Shown piece by piece: positions 33,388 to 42,110 of a stretch of DNA of 64,000 nucleotides. Made by a program: the position numbers and the translations under genes. Within the stretch, counting starts at the first letter, position 1, and each line of letters begins with the position of its first letter. The notes beneath the pieces were generated by a model. It worked only from the letters and a program-made list of their open reading frames with translations. It made no database searches and had not been told where the DNA came from. This stretch comes from Spirosoma lacussanchae (GTDB lineage: Bacteria; Bacteroidota; Bacteroidia; Cytophagales; Spirosomataceae), in assembly GCF_005870035.1 (NCBI RefSeq), contig NZ_SWJG01000003.1, forward strand, positions 496,001-560,000, given 5' to 3'.

Positions 33388-34866
33388 ATGAAAAAAATAG
33401 TTTTGACAGTGCTCGTTGGGATGGGCCTGTTTGCTACCTCCTGTAAAGAATCCTATCTGGAAACCTCGCCTACGGGAAGCGTCGATGCCGGGGCTATTTA
33501 CGCAACGACCAAAAACGCATCGGCCGCTATCAACGGTATTTACCGGGCCATGGTGCTGCGGTATCTGGACTCGCAGGGGCACTTCGGTCATCCGGCCATG
33601 ATGATCATTCTGGATGCCATGGGCGAAGATCTGATTCTGAGCAATACCTCCAACAACTGGCACCTGAGCGAGCAGCGCTGGATTGCCCACCGGTCTGATG
33701 TCAATACCATGACCCGCTTCCCGTATCAGCTGTATTACCGGCTCATCGGTAACGCGAACCTGGCTATTGCCAACATCGACAACGCTACGGGTTCGCAGGC
33801 CGAGCGGAATCAGGTTAAAGGCGAAGCCCTGGCGCTGCGGGCCTTTTCGTACTTCAACCTGGTTCAGCTCTATGGCAAGCGGTACGACGGGGCGGCTAAG
33901 CCGAACAGCCAGCTGGGTGTTCCACTCGTGCTGACGCCTACAACCGATGGACTGCCCCGCGCCACGGTAGAAGACGTTTACACGCAGATCAACAAGGATC
34001 TGGTCGATGCGGCCGGCCTGCTAACGTCGACCCGTACCTACAAGTCGCACATCAATCTGGAGGTGGTCAAAGGGTTTCAGGCCCGTGTGGCGCTCACCCA
34101 GCAGAACTGGGCCGATGCGGCCAGGTTTGCCGCGGAGGCTCGTAAGTCGTTTTCGCTGATGAGCATTGCGCAGTATCAGGAAGGATTTTCTGAGATCAAC
34201 AACCCGGAGTGGATGTGGGGCTTCGACCACATCGAAGATCAGTCGGAATTTTTCGGGGCGTTTCACTCCTATATCTCCAGCAACTTCAACTCGACCAATA
34301 TTCGGGTGACGCCTAAACTGATCAATAGCCTGGTGTATGATCAGATTCCGGCTACGGACGTCCGGTCGAAGATGTGGGTAAAAACTCCGACAGCGGCCAA
34401 CTCGGTTGTGCCGGCAGGTGGTTTGCGGGTTGCATACATGACTCAGAAGTTCCGGCTGCCGGGTACGCCATCGACCAGCACCATGGGCGATGTTCCATAC
34501 ATGCGGGCGGCTGAAATGTACCTGATCGAAGCCGAAGCACAGGCGCGGCTGGGCAAAACAGCCGAAGCCGCCGGAGTTCTGTTCGATTTGGTCAGCAAGC
34601 GTGATCCGGCCTATGTTCGGTCAACCAAAACCGGTACGGCGCTGATCGACGAGATTCTTTTCCACCGCCGTATCGAGATGTGGGGCGAAGGCGTTCGGTT
34701 TACCGATCTGAAACGGATGAACCTGCCCCTGAACCGGAACGGAGCTAACCACAACCCGGCAGTAGCTGTTATCTTCGACGTAAAAGCAGGTGATCCTCAG
34801 TGGGAGTTTCTGTTCCCGCGCCGGGAGCTGGATTCTAACAAAGCCATTGTTCAGAACCCGCTGTAA
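33388..34866 (+). CDS. RagB/SusD-family nutrient-binding outer-membrane lipoprotein
   Basis: A 492-residue surface lipoprotein acting as the lid of the SusC channel. The lipobox ends LFATSC near residue 19. Helical TPR-like segments follow, including NQVKGEALALRAFSYFNLVQ, the family core motif, and RIEMWGEGVRFTDLKRM near the C-terminus (SusD_RagB type). It is paired with SusC in the expected order and followed by a strong bidirectional hairpin. The ligand is unknown. Confidence 0.94.
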   Translation: MKKIVLTVLVGMGLFATSCKESYLETSPTGSVDAGAIYATTKNASAAINGIYRAMVLRYLDSQGHFGHPAMMIILDAMGEDLILSNTSNNWHLSEQRWIAHRSDVNTMTRFPYQLYYRLIGNANLAIANIDNATGSQAERNQVKGEALALRAFSYFNLVQLYGKRYDGAAKPNSQLGVPLVLTPTTDGLPRATVEDVYTQINKDLVDAAGLLTSTRTYKSHINLEVVKGFQARVALTQQNWADAARFAAEARKSFSLMSIAQYQEGFSEINNPEWMWGFDHIEDQSEFFGAFHSYISSNFNSTNIRVTPKLINSLVYDQIPATDVRSKMWVKTPTAANSVVPAGGLRVAYMTQKFRLPGTPSTSTMGDVPYMRAAEMYLIEAEAQARLGKTAEAAGVLFDLVSKRDPAYVRSTKTGTALIDEILFHRRIEMWGEGVRFTDLKRMNLPLNRNGANHNPAVAVIFDVKAGDPQWEFLFPRRELDSNKAIVQNPL

Positions 34867-34878
34867 GTTTTTTTAGTG

Positions 34879-34932
34879 TATAAACAGCAAAGCGCCCGAC
34901 TCAAATCCGAGTCGAGCGCTTTGCTGTTTATA
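34879..34932. terminator. Bidirectional terminator between susD and the DUF167 gene
   Basis: A 24-base stem with a single mismatch around the loop AAATCC. The outer arms read TATAAACAGCAAAGCGC and GCGCTTTGCTGTTTATA. The position between convergent genes and the stem length argue for termination in both directions. Confidence 0.85.
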
Positions 34933-34961
34933 CGCATATGTGAAGACAGCTGCTGGTTGCT

Positions 34962-35228
34962 CTAGGGTCGGGCAATCCGATCGGTAAACCGCGCCACGGT
35001 CTCAGCCGGAGCGTCGATATCGACCCGTTTGTGCTGACTGGTGAAACCCGCCGTAATCGTGACACTGGCTTTGGGTATGCCCAACTGTCTGGCCAGAAAC
35101 TCGACCAGGTACGCATTGGCTTTTCCATCCTGCGCCGGTGCCTTGATCTTGACCTGCAGGAGTCCGGCCGCATCGTAGAACAGCGAATCAACCTTGCTGC
35201 CGGGCTTCACTTTCAGCTGTATCGTCAT
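34962..35228 (-). CDS. DUF167 (YggU) family protein
   Basis: An 88-residue small cytosolic protein. The family signature is IKAPAQDGKANAYLVEFLAR, followed by KASVTITAGFTSQHKRVDI. The function of the family is unknown. It overlaps the upstream sugar-nucleotide reductase-like gene by 4 bases, so it is translated from the same message. Confidence 0.9.
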   Translation of the reverse strand: MTIQLKVKPGSKVDSLFYDAAGLLQVKIKAPAQDGKANAYLVEFLARQLGIPKASVTITAGFTSQHKRVDIDAPAETVARFTDRIARP

Positions 35229-36133
35229 GCGGGCTGCTGGAGCTGGCTGGCCAGGGTCGCAATACCTTCCTCGAACGAGTGGGGAGCATACCCTAATTCG
35301 GTGCGGGCTTTATCGATAATGAAGCCGGTGCGGGGTGGCCGGCGGGCCACCTGTGTAAACGTCGATGCATCAGCCTGGGTAATCAGAGACTTGTCCAGCC
35401 CGAAATAATCGGCGGTGCGGATGGCCATTTCGTAGGGCGTCAGTACTTCTTTGCCCGAAATGTTGAAGATACCGGTGGCCTGTCTGGTGGCGATGAGCGC
35501 GCATCCGCTGGCCAGGTCCTCGGCCAGGGTCGGGCTGCGGAACTGATCGGTCACGACTTTAATGGTTTTGCCGTCTTCCAGCGATTTCTTGACCCAGAGA
35601 ATAATATTGCTCCGGCTCATGTCGTGCGCAATGCCATAAACGAGCACCGTACGGGCAATACCCCAGCTGATGCCGCTGTGCTGTACTACTTTCTCAGCGG
35701 CATACTTGCTCCAGCCGTAGAAGCTGATTGGGTTGGCCGCGGCCGATTCGTCGTAGGGTCCATCGGCTCCGTCGAAGATGAAGTCAGTCGAAACGTGGCA
35801 GAGGAACGCGCCGGTCTGTTTGCAGGCGTCAACGATGTATTCGGTAGCCGTAACGTTCTGTGCCCAGCAGGCTTCCTTGTCGAGTTCACATTTATCCACA
35901 TCGGTCATGGCGGCTCCGTGGATAACCGCCTGTGGCTGAACATCGCTGATTACGTCGAGGACCTGCTGCCGGTCGGTGATATCCATCGAGCGATACGTAT
36001 AGCCTTCAGTAAACGGAAGCCGGTTCTGCCCCCGGGCCGTGGCAATCAGCTCAATGTCGGGTTGTTGAGCCAGTAAACCCACCAGTTTCTGCCCCAGCAG
36101 CCCATTCGCGCCGGTAATTAGGATTTTTGTCAT
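35225..36133 (-). CDS. RmlD-like SDR family NAD(P)-dependent reductase
   Basis: A 302-residue extended short-chain dehydrogenase resembling dTDP-4-dehydrorhamnose reductase. The nucleotide motif TGANGLLGQKLVG is at residues 7-19, the catalytic Thr is in CHVSTDFIFDG and the YxxxK pair is in FYGWSKYAAEK near residue 145. No other rhamnose genes are adjacent, so the exact nucleotide-sugar substrate is open. The start at 36133 is set by the Rossmann motif and by a 4-base overlap with the cyclophilin gene. Confidence 0.85.
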   Translation of the reverse strand: MTKILITGANGLLGQKLVGLLAQQPDIELIATARGQNRLPFTEGYTYRSMDITDRQQVLDVISDVQPQAVIHGAAMTDVDKCELDKEACWAQNVTATEYIVDACKQTGAFLCHVSTDFIFDGADGPYDESAAANPISFYGWSKYAAEKVVQHSGISWGIARTVLVYGIAHDMSRSNIILWVKKSLEDGKTIKVVTDQFRSPTLAEDLASGCALIATRQATGIFNISGKEVLTPYEMAIRTADYFGLDKSLITQADASTFTQVARRPPRTGFIIDKARTELGYAPHSFEEGIATLASQLQQPA

Positions 36134-36867
36134 AAGTATTGATACCCGTATTGTTTGGTAATCTTCTTTTTTTTGACCCACGCGCCGGTCATCCGCATCC
36201 GCACATCGGTTACAGGGCGGTCCTGCGCGCTGCGGGGTTGGCGCGCAATGCTGTCGACTACGGCCAGCCCATGAATCACTTCTCCGAAAACCGTATAGCT
36301 GCCGTCCAGATGCGGGCTGCCGCCGAGGGTTTTATACGTCTGCTTCTGCGCATCGCTCATTACCCGCTCCGGCGCGCGGCTTCGGCTGCGTTCGATCTGC
36401 TTCTGCAGTTCATCGTCGGGCCAGACGCGGCCTTGTACGATGTAAAACTGGCATCCGCTCGACGCTTTGGCGGGGTTATTGTCTCGGGCTGCGGCCAGTG
36501 AGCCTTTCTTATGAAACAAGTTCGGAAAAATTTCGGCCGGAACGGTATAGCCTACATCGCCATTACCTAACGGTTCGCCAGGTTTGGCGTTTTTTGAGTT
36601 CGGGTCGCCCCCCTGAATCATGAAATTTTGGATAACCCGGTGAAACAGCAGGCTGTCGTAAAACCGCCGGTCAACGAGCTTGATAAAGTTTTCCTTGTGC
36701 TTCGGCGTCTGGTCATACAGCACGAGCTGCATGGGGCCGTAGGGCGTTTCGAGCGTTACGAGATAGTCTTTCTTTTTGCCAGGTTTGCCGGGGCCTCGTG
36801 CGTCGTTGTCGGCATGAGCCGTTGATAAAAATGGAAGCAACAACAGGAGCCAGAACGCTTTTTTCAT
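36130..36867 (-). CDS. Cyclophilin-type peptidylprolyl isomerase, exported
   Basis: A 245-residue cyclophilin with a signal peptide (LLLLLPFLSTAHA), expected in the periplasm. The catalytic segment is FHRVIQNFMIQGGDP near residues 75-90, with later parts including GSLAAARDNNPAKASSGCQF and YTVFGEVIHGLAVVDSIA. An insertion of about 30 residues (RSRSRAPERVMSDAQKQ) is typical of Bacteroidota members. It is coupled to the downstream reductase gene and 5 bases after the ABC ATPase gene. Confidence 0.92.
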   Translation of the reverse strand: MKKAFWLLLLLPFLSTAHADNDARGPGKPGKKKDYLVTLETPYGPMQLVLYDQTPKHKENFIKLVDRRFYDSLLFHRVIQNFMIQGGDPNSKNAKPGEPLGNGDVGYTVPAEIFPNLFHKKGSLAAARDNNPAKASSGCQFYIVQGRVWPDDELQKQIERSRSRAPERVMSDAQKQTYKTLGGSPHLDGSYTVFGEVIHGLAVVDSIARQPRSAQDRPVTDVRMRMTGAWVKKKKITKQYGYQYL

Positions 36868-36872
36868 TAGGA

Positions 36873-37499
36873 TTAAAGAAGAACCTGATTGGCAAATGCA
36901 TCTTTCAGGCGCTGGTCGTGGGTTACCACAATCAGGCTGGCCCCGATCTGTTCTGACTGCTGCCGAAGCAGGTCAACCACCCGCGCCGTATTTTCGTCGT
37001 CGAGGCTGGAGGTGGGTTCGTCGGCCAGTATGACGCCGGGCTGATTCATCACGGCGCGGGCGATGCTGACGCGCTGTTGTTCACCCTGACTGAGCTGGTT
37101 GGCTTTTTTGCTGAGATGATCACCGAAGCCGAGCTGACCGGCCAGCTCGCGGGCGCGGGCTTTGTTCTGCGGTTTTCCGGCCAGGTAATTGGCCAGCAGC
37201 AGGTTATCGAGTACGGACAGCGAGCTGACAAAATGCGGTTTCTGGTAGACAATACCCACGTGGCTGGCCCGGAAAGCCGCCGTTTCGGCCGGACTGAGCT
37301 TTGTCAGGTCGGTCTGGTTCATGGTAACCGAACCGCTCTGGGGCCGAAGCAGCAGCGCCAGCAGGTGCAGAAACGTGGTTTTGCCCGTGCCTGAGCGGCC
37401 GAGAATCAGGAGCGCTTCGCGGTCGGCGCAGTAAACGTCCGGGAAAACGAACTGCCTGGACGAACCGTAGGCAAACGTAAGTTGGTTAGTTGCCAGCAT
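36873..37499 (-). CDS. ABC transporter ATP-binding protein, LolD/MacB-like
   Basis: A 208-residue ATPase. Walker A is LGRSGTGKTTFLHLL near residues 33-47, the signature is QLSQGEQQRVSIARAV, and Walker B is VILADEPTSSLDDE. The sequence class matches lipoprotein-release or FtsE-type ATPases, but no permease gene is adjacent. The start at 37499 removes seven unsupported codons. Confidence 0.87.
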   Translation of the reverse strand: MLATNQLTFAYGSSRQFVFPDVYCADREALLILGRSGTGKTTFLHLLALLLRPQSGSVTMNQTDLTKLSPAETAAFRASHVGIVYQKPHFVSSLSVLDNLLLANYLAGKPQNKARARELAGQLGFGDHLSKKANQLSQGEQQRVSIARAVMNQPGVILADEPTSSLDDENTARVVDLLRQQSEQIGASLIVVTHDQRLKDAFANQVLL

Positions 37500-37615
37500 T
37501 GAATAGGGGCGAATCACCACAAAAATAGGTAAAAGTTGTATGTTTGAGCCGATTGTCGTGCGTATCGGTTCGTTCAGCTGCGTTACCGACCTTCCGTTAC
37601 CAACTCGTACCGACC

Positions 37616-38197
37616 TTGAAACGAATTGCTCTGTTTGCGTCCGGCTCCGGCTCCAATGCTGAGAAAATAGCCGAGTACTGTGCGGCCTATGCCGATATTG
37701 ATGTGGCGCTCATTCTGTCTAACAACCCCAGGGCGGGCGTAATTGAGCGGGCGCGCCGGTTGCATATTCCGGTGCTGCTGTTTGATCGCACGACATTCTA
37801 CGACAGCGAGCGGATTACGACCCTGCTGCAACAGCAACAGATTGATCTCATCGTGCTGGCGGGGTTCATGTGGCTGATGCCGGCCGGGCTAGTCCAGGCG
37901 TTTCCGGACAGGATCGTCAATATTCACCCGGCGTTGCTGCCCAAATTTGGCGGTAAAGGCATGTACGGCCATTTCGTGCACGAAGCCGTGGTGGCTGCGG
38001 GCGAAACCGAATCGGGCATCACGATCCATTATGTGAACGAACGCTACGACGAAGGCCAGATTATTTTTCAGGCCAGTTGTGTGGTAGAGCCCGCCGACAC
38101 GCCCGACGATGTGGCACATAAGGTACAGAAGCTGGAACATGAACATTATCCACGCGTGGTTGTCGATCTGCTCAACCGACTGGAAACCAAGGTATGA
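37616..38197 (+). CDS. purN: Phosphoribosylglycinamide formyltransferase
   Basis: PurN transfers a formyl group from 10-formyltetrahydrofolate to GAR in purine synthesis. Seen are IALFASGSGSNAEKI at the N-terminus, the catalytic region VNIHPALLPKFGGKGMYG with Asn and His, and HYVNERYDEGQIIFQ with the Asp. No ATG fits: the start is most likely TTG at 37616, giving LKRIALFASG at the place where the family begins; the open frame extends to another TTG at 37544. The 193-residue length is normal. It overlaps the next lipoprotein gene by 4 bases. Confidence 0.92.
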   Translation: MKRIALFASGSGSNAEKIAEYCAAYADIDVALILSNNPRAGVIERARRLHIPVLLFDRTTFYDSERITTLLQQQQIDLIVLAGFMWLMPAGLVQAFPDRIVNIHPALLPKFGGKGMYGHFVHEAVVAAGETESGITIHYVNERYDEGQIIFQASCVVEPADTPDDVAHKVQKLEHEHYPRVVVDLLNRLETKV

Positions 38198-38595
38198 AAA
38201 CGCTGGGCTGTTTATTGATAATCGTGGGGGTATGCGGTCTGTTAACGGGCTGTTTCCAGCCCATTGTGTATTTGCAGAATAACCCGAACTACCCGGTCGA
38301 TGTCTTCTACGACAACCAGAAACCCGACCGATCGTTTGAACCCATCCGCGAGCTGGAATCCATTGGCGAGGTGCCGCTGACCGATCGGCAGACCCAGAAT
38401 CGGCGAATGCTGAGCCGGGGTAACGATATGCAGCAGAAAGAACTGTTGCTGGCCCGGATGACCATGGATGCGAAGAAGCTCGGCGCCGATGCGCTGGTGG
38501 GGGTGCGCTACACCTACTTTACCTCGCAGACCACCAACGGCTACCGCATGACGGGCCTGGCCGTAAAATACCGAAAAGAATATGCCGTAGAGTAG
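38194..38595 (+). CDS. Small lipoprotein of unknown function
   Basis: A 133-residue predicted lipoprotein with a signal ending GLLTGC (Cys near residue 20). The mature part holds RELESIGEVPLTDRQTQNRR and a C-terminal alpha/beta segment, KKLGADALVGVRYTYFTSQT, that resembles the YbjQ-like heavy-metal-binding fold in its GADA-V-V pattern. No firm family assignment. It overlaps purN by 4 bases and is followed by a strong hairpin. Confidence 0.6.
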   Translation: MKTLGCLLIIVGVCGLLTGCFQPIVYLQNNPNYPVDVFYDNQKPDRSFEPIRELESIGEVPLTDRQTQNRRMLSRGNDMQQKELLLARMTMDAKKLGADALVGVRYTYFTSQTTNGYRMTGLAVKYRKEYAVE

Positions 38596-38606
38596 CTGGC
38601 TATAAA

Positions 38607-38649
38607 CGCAGGAGGGGCGCATCGAACCAGTCGATGCGCCCCTCCTGCG
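38607..38649. terminator. Bidirectional terminator
   Basis: A perfect 19-base stem (CGCAGGAGGGGCGCATCGA and its complement) around the loop ACCAG, between the convergent lipoprotein and DUF4834 genes. Confidence 0.8.
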
Positions 38650-38662
38650 TTGTATCAAGACG

Positions 38663-38884
38663 TTATTTGATCTCTTCGTAATCGACATACTCGCCCCCCT
38701 GAAAGCGCGTATCGCCTTTTGGACGGTTTTCCACGCGCACATCGCCTTCCCGGCGGTTGCTATTCGGGTGTTGCTTCTGTTGCTTAACCAGCTGCCGGCC
38801 AACCAGCAGATAGAACACAAACCGGCGCACCGGCGGTACAAACAGAATGATCAGGGTGATGATGAACAGATATTTGAGCAGCAT
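38663..38884 (-). CDS. DUF4834 family small membrane protein
   Basis: A 73-residue protein with one N-terminal membrane helix (LLKYLFIITLIILFVPPVRR) and a polar tail ending in GGEYVDYEEIK. The VxPxxR end of the helix and the acidic YVDYEEI tail are features of this Bacteroidota family of unknown function. It lies downstream of the M28 peptidase gene in the same direction, 51 bases away. Confidence 0.8.
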   Translation of the reverse strand: MLLKYLFIITLIILFVPPVRRFVFYLLVGRQLVKQQKQHPNSNRREGDVRVENRPKGDTRFQGGEYVDYEEIK

Positions 38885-38935
38885 GTCGGATGTCGTTCGT
38901 ACTGAATAAACGTCGGGGAAGCCTGATTAGTTTGC

Positions 38936-40483
38936 TTACTGACCATACAAGGCTTTTCCGGCGGCTTCATACTTATCGCCCGCTACCCATTGCGGGCGAG
39001 TGGCGCGGTCGGCAATCAGCCGGGCCATGTGTGCATACGCCTGACAAAAGCGATGCAGATACCCGAAATCGATGGAGTCAGGATTGTCGATCGCCTGGTG
39101 GTAATATTTACCGATGGCTGCGTCGAAGGCCGTAAAACCCGGTGCGATATCAGGAGCGGGTACGCCTTTGGCCGCAAAATTAACGTTGTCGGACCGGTCG
39201 AAGAGGCCCTGTTCGGGGGCGGGTTCGGCAAAGATACCAAGGCCAAACGCTTTGGCCCCGGCTTCTATTTCGGCTTTGGCCCCGGTTCGCTCCAGCCCGA
39301 TGACCGAAATGAGCGTGGTGTCGTTATAGCCTGCTCCATCGGTATTAAGATCGAAGATCGTCTGTTTCAGCGGTACCAGCGGGTGCTCGGCATAATACCG
39401 GCTGCCGAGTAACCCAACTTCTTCACCCGTCAGGGCCAGTACCAGGATAGAACGCTTAGGCCGTTGCTGGGTCAGCGACTTGGCCGCCGACAGCAGGGCT
39501 ACCGTACCGAAAGCGTTGTCGCGCGCGCCGTTGAAGATGCTGTCCGATGGCTGATAGGGATTGCCGCCCTGTTTACCGACGCCAACATGGTCGAAGTGCG
39601 CTGACAGAACCACGTATTCGTCTTTAAGTTTGGGGTCAGTTCCTTCAATAATGCCGGCTACGTTGGCCGACGGCGCCGTTGAGCGGGGCCGTCCCGACGT
39701 ACGCAGCGTAACCGACTGGCCGGGCTCTTTCAATTGTTTAAATTGATTGTTGGTATTGTTGACCCACAGATGAGCCACCGGCGCGCCCCCATCAGCCGGG
39801 GCGGGCAGGCTGACCTGTTCGCGGCTGAAATACTGGTTAACGAAGCCCCACGGAATAGACTCGGCATACAGCTCGATCAGGGCTGCTGCGCCTTTTTCGG
39901 TGGCCAGCTGGCGCTTCCGGTTCGACGCCCGGAAGATTTCGCCCGGTCCTTTAGCCTCCGGAGAGCCACCCTGCGCCACGACAATACGGCCTTTCACGTC
40001 GCGGCCCTTGTAGCCATCTTCAGCATCGGTTAGGCCATAACCGACGTAAACGACCTCGCCCGACAGGGTAGACGGCCCACCAGCCATCACGACCAGATCT
40101 TTACCGAGCCGGAGGGTATCTTTCCCCAGCGTCAGTGTAGCCATCGTGGCCGACCCGACCCGGTCGAACGCAATAGGCTGGAAATAATCGTTTCCTTCGC
40201 CGGCGGGCCTGAGGCCCAGCAGCCGAAACTGCTCGGCAATGTAGCGGGCCGCAATCCGGTTACCGGGTTCGCCAGTCCGCCGACCCTGTAATTCATCAGA
40301 AGCCAGGAAGCGGAGGTGGGTTTCGGGTTCGGTACGGGGGAGCCGTTGTTCGGGGAGGAGGGCCGAAGACGATGCGTTTCTGGCTTTGGCAGGTGGTGCT
40401 TTGGCCGGGCGAGGCTGAGCCGTTACGCTGGTGGTAGTGACGTACAGGCCCGTCAGCAGGGCAAGTAACGAATGCGTTTGCAT
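38936..40483 (-). CDS. M28-family metallopeptidase with PA domain, exported
   Basis: A 515-residue aminopeptidase-type enzyme with a signal peptide. After a Pro/Ala-rich linker and the segment LRFLASDELQGRRTGEPGN, a protease-associated insert (about 130-230) is followed by the zinc site: SAHFDHVGVG (His, Asp), NGARDNAFGTVALL (bridging Asp), ALTGEEVGLLGS (Glu pair), DRSDNVNFAAKGVPA (Asp) and YYHQAIDNPDS (His). All expected ligands are present. It probably degrades peptides in the periplasm or outside the cell. Confidence 0.92.
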   Translation of the reverse strand: MQTHSLLALLTGLYVTTTSVTAQPRPAKAPPAKARNASSSALLPEQRLPRTEPETHLRFLASDELQGRRTGEPGNRIAARYIAEQFRLLGLRPAGEGNDYFQPIAFDRVGSATMATLTLGKDTLRLGKDLVVMAGGPSTLSGEVVYVGYGLTDAEDGYKGRDVKGRIVVAQGGSPEAKGPGEIFRASNRKRQLATEKGAAALIELYAESIPWGFVNQYFSREQVSLPAPADGGAPVAHLWVNNTNNQFKQLKEPGQSVTLRTSGRPRSTAPSANVAGIIEGTDPKLKDEYVVLSAHFDHVGVGKQGGNPYQPSDSIFNGARDNAFGTVALLSAAKSLTQQRPKRSILVLALTGEEVGLLGSRYYAEHPLVPLKQTIFDLNTDGAGYNDTTLISVIGLERTGAKAEIEAGAKAFGLGIFAEPAPEQGLFDRSDNVNFAAKGVPAPDIAPGFTAFDAAIGKYYHQAIDNPDSIDFGYLHRFCQAYAHMARLIADRATRPQWVAGDKYEAAGKALYGQ

Positions 40484-40566
40484 GATGATTGGGTTTGGGA
40501 AGTAAAACTACGAAAAAGGGAGCGAGGGCAGGTAGAGCAAGGGATGAGCGGTCGGCCGTCGGGAGG

Positions 40567-41466
40567 CTAGTCCCGGCGTTTGTAATGCTGGCGCGCAAAG
40601 CGCATAAAGGTATCGGGCAGCCCTTCGCTAACGCCCTGCAGCTGGATGGAGTAGAACTCGCGGTTAATGGTCAGGTTCTGCACGTCAACGATCTTGAGCG
40701 TACCGGCCCGTAACTCTTCCTGCACCGCGAATACCGACACAAAGGCGATGCAGCGCGAATAGCTGAGATAGGACTTGATGCCCTCGGTGCTGCCCAGCTG
40801 CATTTCGATGGTCAGGTCGGTCAGTTTGATGCCCTGTCCCCGGAGCGCGTGTTCGATCACTTCGAGCGAGCCTGAGCCGCGTTCGCGCAGTAAAATTGGG
40901 GTGGCCCTCAGTTCATCGAGGGAGATGTCGTCGCGGTCGGCCAGCGGGTGGTCGGCGCGGCAGATCAGGACCAGCTCATCTTTGACGAAAGGCGTGTAGC
41001 GGATGTCGCTATGGTGGGTTCGGCCTTCTACCAGCCCCAGGTCGATATCGTTCCGGAGCAGCGCCTGTTCAATCTGCTCGGTATTGCCGTTCAGCAGCGA
41101 AATACTGACATCGGCCGACTGCTCGTGAAACCGAGCCAGAATAGGTGGGATAACATACTGGGCTACGGTCGTACTGGCACCCAGCCGAAGCGCCCCGCCC
41201 GGTTCGCCTTTGAGCGCGTTCATGTCGAACTCCAGCTGTCGGTAGGTAGCCATAATGGTTTCAGCATGACGTAGCAGCAGGCTTCCGGCGGCCGTCAGGC
41301 TGATCTGATTACCACGCCGGTCGAACAGGGCCGTACCGAACTGGTGTTCCAGCTCCTGAATGTGTTTGGTCACGGCGGGCTGCGTTACGTACAGCTCGGC
41401 CGCGGCTTTGGTAAAGCTAAGCCGCTTGGCAACGGTATAAAAAACGTTCAGGCGAAAGTCGAGCAT
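40567..41466 (-). CDS. LysR-family transcriptional regulator
   Basis: A 299-residue regulator. The N-terminal helix-turn-helix reads FTKAAAELYVTQPAVTKHI, and the effector domain starts near residue 90 (LRLGASTTVAQYVIPPILA), like CysL/CbbR-type regulators. The effector is unknown. Its ATG is separated by a single base from the stop of the upstream TOPRIM-like gene, so it has no room for its own promoter there and may be cotranscribed with the AAA/TOPRIM cassette. Base composition is like the core chromosome. Confidence 0.92.
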   Translation of the reverse strand: MLDFRLNVFYTVAKRLSFTKAAAELYVTQPAVTKHIQELEHQFGTALFDRRGNQISLTAAGSLLLRHAETIMATYRQLEFDMNALKGEPGGALRLGASTTVAQYVIPPILARFHEQSADVSISLLNGNTEQIEQALLRNDIDLGLVEGRTHHSDIRYTPFVKDELVLICRADHPLADRDDISLDELRATPILLRERGSGSLEVIEHALRGQGIKLTDLTIEMQLGSTEGIKSYLSYSRCIAFVSVFAVQEELRAGTLKIVDVQNLTINREFYSIQLQGVSEGLPDTFMRFARQHYKRRD

Positions 41467-41467
41467 G

Positions 41468-42109
41468 TTATGGGGTGCTGAACAATCGGTTCAGCCAGTT
41501 CACAAAACGCTGACAAAGTTCGGCGTTATGATCAAGATAAGTTTTTGTAATAGCCAGGCCCATCGGTGTACCGGGATCTTTTTGCCAGGCCAGCCAGGTA
41601 TGAATAAATGCTTTGGCCCTGTGGTATTCTGGGTTGTACCGACTTTCTATGGATTGACGCTCAATATCAAGCAGTGCTTGCTGAACGTAGGGTTTTAGTA
41701 AGTCCCCCGGTGGAATCAGCGATGTAATAAAATTCTCCAGCATGCCTGATTGTAAATTATCGGGCATGAGCCAGATCCCAATTCTAGGATAGAGGTTTCC
41801 TGAGTTTTGAACGAATCCACGCGGTTCTGGCTCCTCCGGAAGCTCATAGCCAAATCGCTCTAAACTAGTTCTTAAGCTTTGCCAACGATTTCTCAAATCC
41901 TGGTCAGCGTCTAGAATAACGCCAACGGTTTTGATTCCTTCTTGTTTTAAATCGACGGGCAGTCGCCTGAGAACTTGACTGTTGCTTTGTGCATCAATTA
42001 CGTCAAACGATTCGGCAACTTGGTATTTTTCACAAATAGCCCAGATAACATGTTGGTCATCGTTGCCCTCTACTAGCAGCTTGGCGTTGAACTTCTCATC
42101 TATTCTCAT
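41468..42109 (-). CDS. TOPRIM-like protein (DUF3226-type) of an OLD/PARIS-like pair
   Basis: A 213-residue protein with a TOPRIM-like fold. The first acidic motif is LLVEGNDDQHVIWAI near residues 10-24, and the DxD motif is VILDADQDLRNRW near residues 60-72, the metal site used by OLD-type nucleases. The middle holds GIWLMPDNLQSGMLENF, typical of DUF3226-like proteins. The start at 42109 lies one base after the ATPase stop; a longer frame would overlap it. Lower GC than the flanks. By analogy with paired AAA/TOPRIM systems it may be the effector nuclease; this is inference. Confidence 0.75.
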   Translation of the reverse strand: MRIDEKFNAKLLVEGNDDQHVIWAICEKYQVAESFDVIDAQSNSQVLRRLPVDLKQEGIKTVGVILDADQDLRNRWQSLRTSLERFGYELPEEPEPRGFVQNSGNLYPRIGIWLMPDNLQSGMLENFITSLIPPGDLLKPYVQQALLDIERQSIESRYNPEYHRAKAFIHTWLAWQKDPGTPMGLAITKTYLDHNAELCQRFVNWLNRLFSTP

Positions 42110-42110
42110 A

